From the NCBI GenBank assembly GCA_022562335.1, contig JADFPM010000200.1, positions 1 through 5,103 on the forward strand: a DNA stretch of 5,103 bases, read 5' to 3'. A program made the position numbers and the translations under genes. The stretch is from Chloroflexota bacterium. Its GTDB lineage: Bacteria; Chloroflexota; Dehalococcoidia; Lucifugimonadales; UBA3495. Positions 1 through 4,624 of this stretch are shown piece after piece (the first letter of the stretch is position 1; the number at the start of each line of letters is the position of its first letter). The notes beneath the pieces are model-generated. The model made no database searches. It saw nothing but the letters and a program-made list of their open reading frames with translations, and had not been told where the DNA came from.

Positions 1-1
1 T

Positions 2-67
2 ACCGCATCCAAACCCGCGGTCAAGGACGGCCAAGCCCAGTTCAGCCGGCGGGCACCTGTAAATTGA
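2..67 (+). CDS. Possible C-terminal tail of an upstream gene (partial)
   Basis: Reading from base 2 gives 21 codons ending in TGA at 65-67, with C or G at most third positions, as expected for coding DNA here. The peptide (ending SRRAPVN) is too short to assign to a family. A second frame (from base 3) is also open until TAA at 57-59, so the choice of frame rests only on third-position composition. If real, its stop codon overlaps the -35 box of the next promoter. Low confidence; no function is proposed. Confidence 0.25.
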   Translation, partial: TASKPAVKDGQAQFSRRAPVN

Positions 68-92
68 CACCTTCCTACCCTGGCCGTAAAAT
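64..92 (+). promoter_or_regulatory. Sigma-70 type promoter for the RAM-domain gene
   Basis: TTGACA at 64-69 is a perfect -35 box. A 17-bp spacer separates it from TAAAAT at 87-92, which matches five of six bases of the -10 consensus. Transcription would start near 98-100, leaving an untranslated leader of about 100 nt before the ATG at 200. This is the best promoter match on the plus strand. It probably serves both the RAM-domain gene and the acyl-CoA dehydrogenase, because no comparable promoter is visible in the 85-bp gap between them. Confidence 0.7.
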
Positions 93-139
93 GGGCAAAC
101 CGCCCGAGAGTTGTGCTCCCCGGCGGTAAATTTATCTTA

Positions 140-169
140 CGAACGTTGGCCAACCCTCGCAAACGTTCG
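140..169 (+). promoter_or_regulatory. Inverted repeat CGAACGTT / AACGTTCG in the leader
   Basis: CGAACGTT (140-147) and its exact reverse complement AACGTTCG (162-169) flank a 14-bp spacer. Each arm contains the self-complementary AACGTT, and the two copies start exactly 20 bp apart, about two helical turns. The repeat lies between the predicted transcription start and the ATG at 200. It could be an operator for a dimeric regulator or a leader-RNA hairpin. No regulator is identified. Confidence 0.4.
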
Positions 170-199
170 CCGAACGCCCATTTTGGTATAGGGGAAGCA

Positions 200-436
200 A
201 TGGGAACGAAAGCATACCTCTTGGTAGAGACCGCGGTGGGGAAGACCCGCGACGTCGCCGCCACCCTCAGGACCCTCGACGGCATAACGTCGGTGGATGT
301 GGTCACCGGGCCCTATGACATCATCGCCGTGATCGGCGGTTCTGACATGTCCGTCGTGGGCAACATAGTGACGGAGAAGATCCATACCGTCCCCGGTGTG
401 GTCCGCACCGTGACCTGCGTGGCCGTAGGCACCTAG
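200..436 (+). CDS. Stand-alone Lrp/AsnC ligand-binding (RAM) domain protein
   Basis: This 78-residue protein consists only of the RAM domain that forms the C-terminal effector-binding half of Lrp/AsnC regulators; no DNA-binding helix-turn-helix precedes it. The visible pattern is a first strand (KAYLLVET, residues 3-10), a helix after GKTRDVAATLR, the motif 'GITSVDVVTGPYDIIAVI' around residues 31-48, a helix over VVGNIVTEKIH, and a last strand ending VTCVAV. This is the usual beta-alpha-beta-beta-alpha-beta order, and the length is typical of single-domain members. Such proteins oligomerise and bind small ligands, often amino acids; the ligand here is unknown. I chose the ATG at 200 because GGGGA (191-195) sits just upstream and homology-like sequence begins at MGTKAY. 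An upstream GTG at 113 has no ribosome site. It precedes the acyl-CoA dehydrogenase by 85 bp and is probably co-transcribed. Confidence 0.85.
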   Translation: MGTKAYLLVETAVGKTRDVAATLRTLDGITSVDVVTGPYDIIAVIGGSDMSVVGNIVTEKIHTVPGVVRTVTCVAVGT

Positions 437-456
437 GCCTGATTCCGCCATCGACG

Positions 457-478
457 GGCCGGCAGATCCGGCCTGCCG
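457..478 (+). other. GC-rich hairpin between the RAM and dehydrogenase genes
   Basis: GGCCGG (457-462) pairs with CCGGCC (468-473) across a 5-nt loop. A second, mutually exclusive pairing is CGGCAG (460-465) with CTGCCG (473-478). No T-tract follows, so it is a poor intrinsic terminator. It may slow polymerase, separate expression of the two genes, or be coincidental in GC-rich DNA. Confidence 0.25.
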
Positions 479-521
479 CTATTCCACATCACCTTGATCT
501 ACCCCAACTAGGAGGCTGTCC

Positions 522-1697
522 GTGGATTTCCAATTCACCGCCGAAGATGAGGCATTCCGCCAGGATGTCCGCGAGTTTATCCGGCAAGAGCTCCCGGCGG
601 ATTGGGAGGGCGGCGGCCGCTATCCCGAAGAAGACGATTGGGATTTCACCCTGGTGCTCCGCAAGAAGATGGCCGAAAAGGGCTGGCTAACCATGCACTG
701 GCCCGAGGAATACGGCGGTCAGGACGCGTCGGCCGTACGCTCGGCGATCTTTAGCGAAGAGCTGACCTACCACCGGACCCCTGGACGGGACATTTTCGGC
801 GTGCGCATGCTGGGGCCCACGCTGATGATCCACGGTTCCGAGGAACAAAAGCTTGCCCATCTGCCGCCGGTGGCCCGGGGCGAGATACAGTGGTGCCAGG
901 GGTATAGCGAGCCAGAATCGGGGTCCGACCTGGCGTCGCTGAGCACCCGCGCCGTGCTGGACGGCGACGAATACGTGATCAACGGCAGCAAGATATGGAC
1001 CTCCATGGCCCATCACGCCGACTGGATCATGCTGCTGACCCGCACCGACCCGGAAGCGCCCAAACACCGGGGCATCACCTTTATCCTGGTGGACATGAAG
1101 ACACCGGGGATAGAGGTGCGGCCCATCATCAACATGTCGGGACGGCATGAATTCAACCAGATCATGCTGGACAACGTGCGGGTGCCCAGGGCCAACGTCG
1201 TAGGAGAGGAGAACCGGGGCTGGTACGTGGCGGTCACCCTGCTGGACTTTGAACGTTCCGGCATCGACTATTCCGCCAGCGCCAGGCGCCTGCTGGATGA
1301 GATCAAGGATTACGCCACCGAGACCACCCAGAACGGCAAGCCTCTGATCGAGTTGCCCTGGGTGCGCAGTCTGCTGGCCGACCGGTACATCGATTGCGAG
1401 GTGGCCCGGTTGATGGCCTACAACGTGGCCTACATGCAGGGCGAGGGGCTGGTGCCCAATAAAGAAGCTTCGATGAGCAAGGTGTTCGGCAGCGAAACGG
1501 TGCAGCGGGTCACCGCGGCCGGCATGGAAATAGTGGGTATGTACGGCATTTTGGGCCGGGACGAAAAATGGGCGCCGCTGAAGGGAAGGGTCCAAGAGGC
1601 CTGGATGAGCGCCTTTTCCGGCACCATCGCCGCCGGAACTTCAGAGATCCAGCGCAACATCATCGCCAGCAGGGGGTTGGGTTTGCCCCGAGGCTAA
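522..1697 (+). CDS. Acyl-CoA dehydrogenase, FadE-like
   Basis: A full-length 391-residue flavoprotein of the acyl-CoA dehydrogenase family, which oxidises acyl-CoA thioesters to trans-2-enoyl-CoA using FAD and passes electrons to an electron-transfer flavoprotein. The N-terminal helical domain starts at FTAEDEAFRQDVREF. The FAD/substrate signature is at residues 129-144 (SEPESGSDLASLSTRA), followed by GSKIWTS near 155-161. The C-terminal signature GTSEIQRNII spans 372-381. The residue equivalent to the catalytic Glu376 of medium-chain dehydrogenase is Ala371, but Glu244 in 'LDFER' falls where isovaleryl-CoA and long-chain dehydrogenases carry their catalytic base, so the enzyme is probably active. 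The GTG start at 522 has AGGAGG (510-515) six bases upstream. Substrate cannot be read from sequence; branched-chain or other non-linear acyl-CoA is possible. The gene follows the RAM-domain gene and ends at a strong hairpin. Confidence 0.93.
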   Translation: MDFQFTAEDEAFRQDVREFIRQELPADWEGGGRYPEEDDWDFTLVLRKKMAEKGWLTMHWPEEYGGQDASAVRSAIFSEELTYHRTPGRDIFGVRMLGPTLMIHGSEEQKLAHLPPVARGEIQWCQGYSEPESGSDLASLSTRAVLDGDEYVINGSKIWTSMAHHADWIMLLTRTDPEAPKHRGITFILVDMKTPGIEVRPIINMSGRHEFNQIMLDNVRVPRANVVGEENRGWYVAVTLLDFERSGIDYSASARRLLDEIKDYATETTQNGKPLIELPWVRSLLADRYIDCEVARLMAYNVAYMQGEGLVPNKEASMSKVFGSETVQRVTAAGMEIVGMYGILGRDEKWAPLKGRVQEAWMSAFSGTIAAGTSEIQRNIIASRGLGLPRG

Positions 1698-1718
1698 ATC
1701 CCAATATAAGGGAAAGTC

Positions 1719-1754
1719 GAAAGGCCCCGTCCGCCATGGCGGACGGGGCCTTTC
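1719..1754. terminator. Perfect 36-bp palindrome, bidirectional terminator
   Basis: The arms at 1719-1736 and 1737-1754 are perfect reverse complements (GAAAGGCCCCGTCCGCCA and its complement), giving a long GC-rich stem with A/T-rich ends on both sides. It starts 22 bp after the dehydrogenase stop on the plus strand and lies 21 bp beyond the stop of the convergent minus-strand gene at 1775. That is the position expected of a shared terminator. The T-runs are short (TTTCCTTT on plus, TTTCGACTTT on minus). Confidence 0.8.
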
Positions 1755-1774
1755 CTTTAGACGATCGATTGCTG

Positions 1775-1981
1775 CTAAACCCTTCGGGGAAGGTTCACGC
1801 CGGGCAGGAAAGCCAGCAACCGTTCCGCTTCTGCCACGCACTTGGATGCTGTTTCCACGTCGCCGGCCTTTAGATGAGACCTGGCGGCATCGGCCAATAT
1901 CAGGCTAAGTCCTGCGGGAATCGCCGTATCGGCGTCAACATCCTGGGCAAAATCCTGGGTATATATCTTTTGCGTTTGCAT
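1775..1981 (-). CDS. Small helical protein of unknown function (68 aa)
   Basis: I do not recognise this family. The 68-residue product starts MQTQKIYTQDF, has an acidic stretch (QDVDADTA), and then a predicted two-helix section (about residues 24-58) of the form 'AARSHLKAGDVETASKCVAEAERLLAF', which resembles one TPR-like hairpin. It has no signal peptide or membrane segment. The ATG at 1981 is chosen because GAGGGAG lies about ten bases upstream; an in-frame ATG at 2005 and the longer opening at 2068 lack good ribosome sites. A plausible minus-strand promoter is at 2098-2125, and the 36-bp palindrome provides a terminator. The flanking promoter, ribosome site and terminator support a real gene more than the protein itself does. 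A TPR-like accessory role is only a guess from the helix pattern. Confidence 0.55.
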   Translation of the reverse strand: MQTQKIYTQDFAQDVDADTAIPAGLSLILADAARSHLKAGDVETASKCVAEAERLLAFLPGVNLPRRV

Positions 1982-2076
1982 TTCGGTTTTACTCCCTCGC
2001 TGCATCCACCGATAACACAACCCAAATACCGGACGGCCACCCAGACCGGTAACACCCACACCCCACACGGCTTCAG

Positions 2077-2110
2077 TTTTTAATTAATTATTAAAATAAT
2101 ATAAAATTAT
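2077..2110. other. 34-bp pure A/T tract
   Basis: Every base from 2077 to 2110 is A or T, in a window that is otherwise GC-rich. The tract overlaps the -10 box and predicted start of the minus-strand promoter for the 68-residue gene, so it may ease promoter melting, make the DNA bend, or bind a nucleoid protein. Confidence 0.6.
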
Positions 2111-2125
2111 CACCATGTACGTCAA
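2098..2125 (-). promoter_or_regulatory. Promoter for the 68-aa minus-strand gene
   Basis: On the minus strand, TTGACG (plus 2120-2125) is a five-of-six -35 match. TATATT (plus 2098-2103), 16 bp away, is a five-of-six -10 match; TATTAT with an 18-bp spacer is an alternative. The start would be near 2091, giving a leader of about 110 nt before the ATG at 1981. Confidence 0.5.
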
Positions 2126-2172
2126 TAGATTCCGGACCAGTTTTACCGAGATTTACCAACGGCAAATAATGA

Positions 2173-2200
2173 AAACAGCCCGCATCTATGCGGGCTGTTT
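2173..2200 (-). terminator. Intrinsic terminator of the Cys4-HTH gene
   Basis: A perfect 12-bp stem (AAACAGCCCGCA with TGCGGGCTGTTT) closes a 4-nt loop. Read on the minus strand it is followed by TTTTCATTATTT, a U-rich tail, and it lies about 55 bp past the stop of the gene ending at 2256. On the plus strand the tail is TTTAAAAAA, which is weaker, so minus-strand termination is favoured. Confidence 0.8.
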
Positions 2201-2255
2201 AAAAAATCCGGCGTAGAACCCGAATTTAGACTTCCGGCTTCAAATTTCAGGATGG

Positions 2256-2597
2256 CTAGGCGGCGGCGAACGCCTCCAGCTCTTCCTCCTGCAATTCCTC
2301 TCCGGCATCCCGGCAGCGGCGCATGATGCGGAAAATGGTCCGCACCGTCACCGAAAACCGATCGGCCGCCTGGTCGGCGGTGAGGTCCTCACGCTGGATC
2401 GCCTGCCAAACCTTGAGGTCCCGGGCCATGCGCCGGTGGCGCTGGAACCATACGGGGTCGTCGTACTTGCACCGGGACAGGGGACAATTGAGGCAAGACC
2501 GGGATACTTCGCAGCCTGTGTCTTCGTAGTGGTAGAATTCCGGGACCGAATCCAAGGTTTTAACGGCGGGTTTGGTGACCATTGGCGAATAAAACAT
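2256..2597 (-). CDS. Cys4-cluster helix-turn-helix protein, putative regulator
   Basis: This 113-residue protein joins a cysteine cluster to a DNA-binding-like helix-turn-helix. The cysteines are at residues 29, 35, 38 and 43 (C-x5-C-x2-C-x4-C, core SCLNCPLSRC), a spacing able to hold Zn or a [4Fe-4S] cluster. The HTH spans about 72-94 (LTADQAADRFSVTVRTIFRIMRR), one more Cys follows at 95, and the tail is glutamate-rich. I recall similar small Cys-HTH proteins in Chloroflexota, but know no assigned function. The ATG at 2597 is chosen because GGAG (plus 2605-2608) lies seven bases upstream; an ATG at 2615 would add six residues but sits within an operator-like repeat and lacks a ribosome site. 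Three related operator-like sites lie in its upstream region and a strong terminator follows. Whether it binds metal or DNA is inference. Confidence 0.82.
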   Translation of the reverse strand: MFYSPMVTKPAVKTLDSVPEFYHYEDTGCEVSRSCLNCPLSRCKYDDPVWFQRHRRMARDLKVWQAIQREDLTADQAADRFSVTVRTIFRIMRRCRDAGEELQEEELEAFAAA

Positions 2598-2609
2598 ATA
2601 AGTACTCCA

Positions 2610-2621
2610 AAACATTTGTTC
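2610..2621 (-). promoter_or_regulatory. Operator-like site 1, GAAC-AAAT-GTTT
   Basis: On the minus strand this reads GAACAAATGTTT, one mismatch from GAAC-N4-GTTC, and is part of TTTAGAACA (plus 2617-2625), a nine-base word found three times between 2617 and 2692. It lies just downstream of the predicted transcription start and overlaps the rejected ATG at 2615. Confidence 0.5.
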
Positions 2622-2636
2622 TAAAACCCATGGCTT

Positions 2637-2666
2637 AGTTTAGAACAGTTGTTCTGGATATGTCAA
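2637..2666 (-). promoter_or_regulatory. Promoter of the Cys4-HTH gene
   Basis: A perfect TTGACA -35 box lies on the minus strand at plus 2661-2666. The -10 is weaker: TCTAAA with a 16-bp spacer or TAAACT with an 18-bp spacer, each four of six. The perfect AGAACA-N2-TGTTCT palindrome fills the space between the boxes, the classical position for repression by steric block. Confidence 0.55.
2642..2655. promoter_or_regulatory. Operator-like site 2, perfect AGAACA-N2-TGTTCT
   Basis: AGAACAGTTGTTCT has perfect six-base half-sites with a two-base centre, equivalent to GAAC-N4-GTTC, the form known for Gram-positive LexA (DinR) boxes. It sits between the -35 and -10 of the Cys4-HTH gene promoter. The sequence fits LexA-type control, but an autoregulator with a similar half-site is equally possible. 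Confidence 0.6.
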
Positions 2667-2687
2667 TACCTAAAGCAAGGCAATTTA

Positions 2688-2699
2688 GAACAAACATTC
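2688..2699 (+). promoter_or_regulatory. Operator-like site 3, GAAC-AAAC-ATTC
   Basis: GAACAAACATTC is one mismatch from GAAC-N4-GTTC and is preceded by TTTA, making the third copy of TTTAGAACA (2684-2692). It lies upstream of the -35 box, 45 bp from the matching half of site 2. Its position suggests a flanking site for cooperative binding. Confidence 0.4.
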
Positions 2700-2946
2700 G
2701 CCAGGTCTTTTTGGTAAAGCGTTTAGGCCAGATAACCGGTGCGGCGCCGAGGGGAAGGATCATCAGCATCGCCCGGAAAGGATCTGGAGTTAAGCGGCGT
2801 TCCCACCCCAGATGTCCCGACTCCATCGAGGACTCGCGACAAAGTCGGAGCTTCGCCCCGATCGCGATCGGGGCTGGCTCAGCATGACATTTTCTCTGGG
2901 GTAAGGGATCACTTGCTCACGCATAACAACGTACATACGGGGTTGC
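2700..2946. other. Intergenic region without a credible gene
   Basis: Together with the operator region this makes about 350 bp without a coding gene between the Cys4-HTH gene and the oxidoreductase. Short open frames here run straight through the palindromic repeat, have no ribosome sites and give low-complexity, Arg/Ser-rich peptides. Apart from the palindrome at 2855-2874 I see no promoter, RNA gene or terminator with a T-tract. Confidence 0.6.
2855..2874. repeat. Palindromic intergenic repeat
   Basis: GCCCCGATCGCGATCGGGGC is a perfect 20-bp palindrome, embedded in a block (about 2820-2890) that ends GGCTGGCTCAGCATGACA. This resembles mobile or dispersed intergenic repeats common in metagenome-derived genomes. 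It lies downstream of the oxidoreductase stop (2947 on the minus strand), where it could protect or end the transcript, but there is no T-tract. Confidence 0.5.
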
Positions 2947-3930
2947 TTAGGCGAACTCCGGCATAACCTTCTCTCCGAATAGCTCCACCGCCCGCAATGA
3001 CTCTTCATTGGGCATGCCGGGCCACTGGCAGCGCAGGATAAGCTCTTCGACACCCAACTCCTGGTACTTCTTGATCTCGGCGATGCATTCCTCGGGACTG
3101 CCGATGATGAACCTGCCTTCCAGCACCTGATCGAACGGTACGTCGATCCGGTCGGCCTGGGGAAGCTCTCTGTCGTGCCCCAGGGCGGCCCGGTCTTTGT
3201 AAAGCCATTCCACATGGGGACGGGCGATCCGGATGGCCTCCTCCCTGGTCTCGGCGATGAACATCTCCCGCCATGCCGAGATAAATCCCTGCTTTCCCGC
3301 CTTCTGAGCAGCTTCCCGGTACAGCTTGGTCTGGCCTTCAATGGTGGGCAAGGTGGAGCGGGAACTGATCAACCAGCCGTCGGCCCGGCGGGCGGCCCTG
3401 ACGACGCCCCGGTCCAGATTGGCGGCGATGTAGATCTTTGGCCCCGGCTCTTGCAGGGGACGTCCCGCGCCGGGCACGTCATCCATGGAAAAGTGCCGTC
3501 CGTGATGGGTCACCCGGCGCTGGGTCCAAAGCAGGTTCATGACTTCCTGCACCTCCCGGAAGCGGGAGAGGCGCTCCTCTTTGGGCACACCGAACGCATT
3601 GAACTGGAAATCCCGCCACCCCAGGGCCGGGGCCAACACGAACCTGCCGCCGCTGATGACGTCCAGGGTGGAAATCTGCTCGGCCGCCTCCACCGGGTGA
3701 TAGAGGGGCAGCAGGGCCACCATGCCGAGTTCCAGGCCGGGGGCCTCCGCCGCCACCCGCGCCAGCAATAGCATGGCGTGAAAGTCGTTGTTCAGGTACC
3801 CCGCGCCGGTCCATAGGGAATGGTAGCCATATCTCTTGGCCAAACGGGCCTTTTCCAGACGTCCCGCCAGGGCATCTTCCCTGGATTCCTCAGGAAGGTT
3901 GCCGCCTCCCAGGTTTATTCCAAAGCGCAT
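2947..3930 (-). CDS. LLM-class flavin-dependent oxidoreductase
   Basis: A 327-residue member of the bacterial luciferase-like monooxygenase family, TIM-barrel enzymes that use FMN or F420. The N-terminal strand is MRFGINLGG. The hallmark 'HPVEAAEQISTLDVISGGRFVLAPALGW' spans residues 78-105, followed by FNAFGV (110-115) and a helix ending in LLWTQRRVTHHGRHF (133-147). PKIYIAANLD (164-173) and RRADGWL (181-187) are the usual family elements, and the C-terminus carries GSPEECIAEIKKYQELGVEELILR (277-300). The length is normal. The cofactor and substrate cannot be decided from sequence; many F420-dependent relatives share this layout. Start: GGAG lies seven bases before the ATG at 3930; an adjacent ATG at 3933 is possible, and the ATG at 3975 lacks a ribosome site. 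It is transcribed alone; no clear promoter is seen upstream. Confidence 0.93.
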   Translation of the reverse strand: MRFGINLGGGNLPEESREDALAGRLEKARLAKRYGYHSLWTGAGYLNNDFHAMLLLARVAAEAPGLELGMVALLPLYHPVEAAEQISTLDVISGGRFVLAPALGWRDFQFNAFGVPKEERLSRFREVQEVMNLLWTQRRVTHHGRHFSMDDVPGAGRPLQEPGPKIYIAANLDRGVVRAARRADGWLISSRSTLPTIEGQTKLYREAAQKAGKQGFISAWREMFIAETREEAIRIARPHVEWLYKDRAALGHDRELPQADRIDVPFDQVLEGRFIIGSPEECIAEIKKYQELGVEELILRCQWPGMPNEESLRAVELFGEKVMPEFA

Positions 3931-4004
3931 CATCCAACTCCGGTCCGAATTGTTGATTCTCAGGTTCCAGACCACTCATTCTATGTCCCTATCATTGCAA
4001 ATCC

Positions 4005-4066
4005 TTCGACAAGCTCGGGACGAACGGGCGGTAATCACTTTCTCCGTTCGTGGTGAGCTTGTCGAA
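4005..4066. repeat. REP-like inverted repeat
   Basis: Two 23-base arms (4005-4027 and 4044-4066) match at 20 of 23 positions as reverse complements, differing only in the central triplet, with a 16-nt spacer. The core words TTCGACAAGCTC and GAGCTTGTCGAA are well-known components of dispersed intergenic palindromes in many bacterial genomes. It sits about 75 bp upstream of the oxidoreductase start, between two minus-strand genes. Confidence 0.75.
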
Positions 4067-4117
4067 CCACATTTTAAGATAGCAACAAGGTCAAATATAC
4101 CAGTGATACAAAACGGG

Positions 4118-4160
4118 AAAACAAAAGGCCGGCGCCCTTTCCGAACAAGGACCCCGGCCT
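4118..4160 (-). terminator. Intrinsic terminator after the UGA-containing gene
   Basis: On the minus strand AGGCCGG (plus 4154-4160) pairs with CCGGCCT (plus 4126-4132), with an inner CCTT/AAGG pairing, and is followed by TTTTGTTTT. It lies about 30 bp past the TAG at 4191. A terminator placed after the downstream stop, rather than after the internal UGA, supports reading the two parts as one gene. Confidence 0.75.
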
Positions 4161-4190
4161 GAGACTTGGAGATGATTTGATAGGCTTGAT

Positions 4191-4493
4191 CTACGCCAAT
4201 ACCAGCTCGTCGGCGAACTCGACCTCGGCTTTTAGGCTGCGCAAAAAGAGGAACCGCTTCAGGTCCAGGTGTATGGTTTTCAGATGCTCTGCCAAATTCT
4301 GCGCCACCAAGAGTTCTACGCCGTCTTGCTGGATGCGCCGGTAGCTGGAGAGGTTCTTCCTGCCAATGTGGGTACCGACCGATACCTCAGCCACAGAACC
4401 GGCTCAACTTGAGATGCACACCAGGTCGACCGTGGCCCGGCCGCCCTTTTGCTGGATATGGGCCAGGGCATCATCACTCATGGATATTATCAT
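4191..4493 (-). CDS. Putative small selenoprotein, UGA at codon 30
   Basis: The frame runs from ATG at 4493 to TAG at 4191, 100 codons, with a single in-frame UGA at 4406-4404 (codon 30). The start has GAGG seven bases upstream. Before the UGA the peptide reads MIISMSDDALAHIQQKGG then TVDLVCISS; after it, AGSVAEVSVG, a Tyr-containing loop (SSYRRIQQDGVELLV) and a C-terminal IHLDLKRFLFLRSLKAEVEF. This layout (strand, helix, KGG, strand, Cys/Sec motif, DGV, FLF strand) agrees with the small family I recall as 'CC/Se motif family (seleno)protein', typically about 100 residues; that recall is unchecked. Its function is unknown; a redox or metal role would be inferred from the Cys/Sec. The Cys normally paired with the Sec would be Ser29 here. 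A hairpin follows the UGA. Alternatives: a nonsense-mutated pseudogene, or a 67-codon product from GTG at 4394. It lies 131 bp behind the YqeK-like gene and may share its transcript. Confidence 0.7.
4362..4403 (-). promoter_or_regulatory. Candidate bacterial SECIS element
   Basis: Directly after the UGA the minus strand can fold as GCC/GGC (4403-4401 with 4364-4362), TGTGG/CCACA (4395-4391 with 4371-4367) and GTAT/GTAC (4385-4382 with 4375-4372), capped by the loop CGGTCG (4381-4376). The apical loop starts 22 nt after the UGA and has G in its second position, with GGU inside, as in the known fdhF element. General bSECIS rules ask for a loop 16-37 nt from the UGA with G among its first two bases, so this fits. 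The stem is interrupted by a 5-nt bulge, and no energy was computed. Confidence 0.55.
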
Positions 4494-4624
4494 TCGCCAA
4501 CCTCAGAGATTCATCAACCCAGATGATAGCTTACGGGTCGACTTGGTCTTACATTTATGATGCGGTTTGCCTCCGATAGATTCACTGAGAATCACCGGCG
4601 CCCGGATGCCGTTACATGCAGCTC
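4494..4624 (-). other. Gap between the YqeK-like gene and the UGA gene
   Basis: The 131-bp gap holds the GAGG ribosome site of the downstream gene and a small GATTC/GAATC inverted repeat near 4577-4591. I found no convincing -35/-10 pair and no terminator with a T-tract, so read-through transcription from the YqeK-like gene is plausible. Confidence 0.4.

Noticed and set aside
113..199. Upstream GTG start extending the RAM protein by 29 residues
   Set aside because: No ribosome site, within about 15 nt of the predicted transcription start, and the extra residues do not resemble the RAM domain; the ATG at 200 has GGGGA upstream.
687..1595. Long minus-strand open frame opposite the acyl-CoA dehydrogenase
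   Set aside because: It is antisense to a clear gene; the peptide is His/Gly/Pro-rich as typical for a shadow of GC-rich coding DNA.
2598..2615. ATG at 2615 as start of the Cys4-HTH protein
   Set aside because: It lies within operator-like site 1 and lacks a Shine-Dalgarno, whereas the ATG at 2597 has GGAG seven bases upstream.
2660..2966. Two short plus-strand frames downstream of the operator array
   Set aside because: Their peptides translate the palindromic repeat and lack ribosome sites; a divergent gene is not supported.
2790..3341. Minus-strand frame overlapping the oxidoreductase gene
   Set aside because: Out of frame with the real gene and rich in Arg/Ser; runs through the intergenic palindrome.
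3175..3771. Plus-strand open frame opposite the LLM oxidoreductase
   Set aside because: Antisense shadow of a well-supported gene, with no ribosome site or recognisable domain.
4191..4394. Separate 67-residue gene starting at GTG 4394
   Set aside because: No ribosome site, and it would begin in the middle of a domain whose first part continues upstream in the same frame through the UGA.
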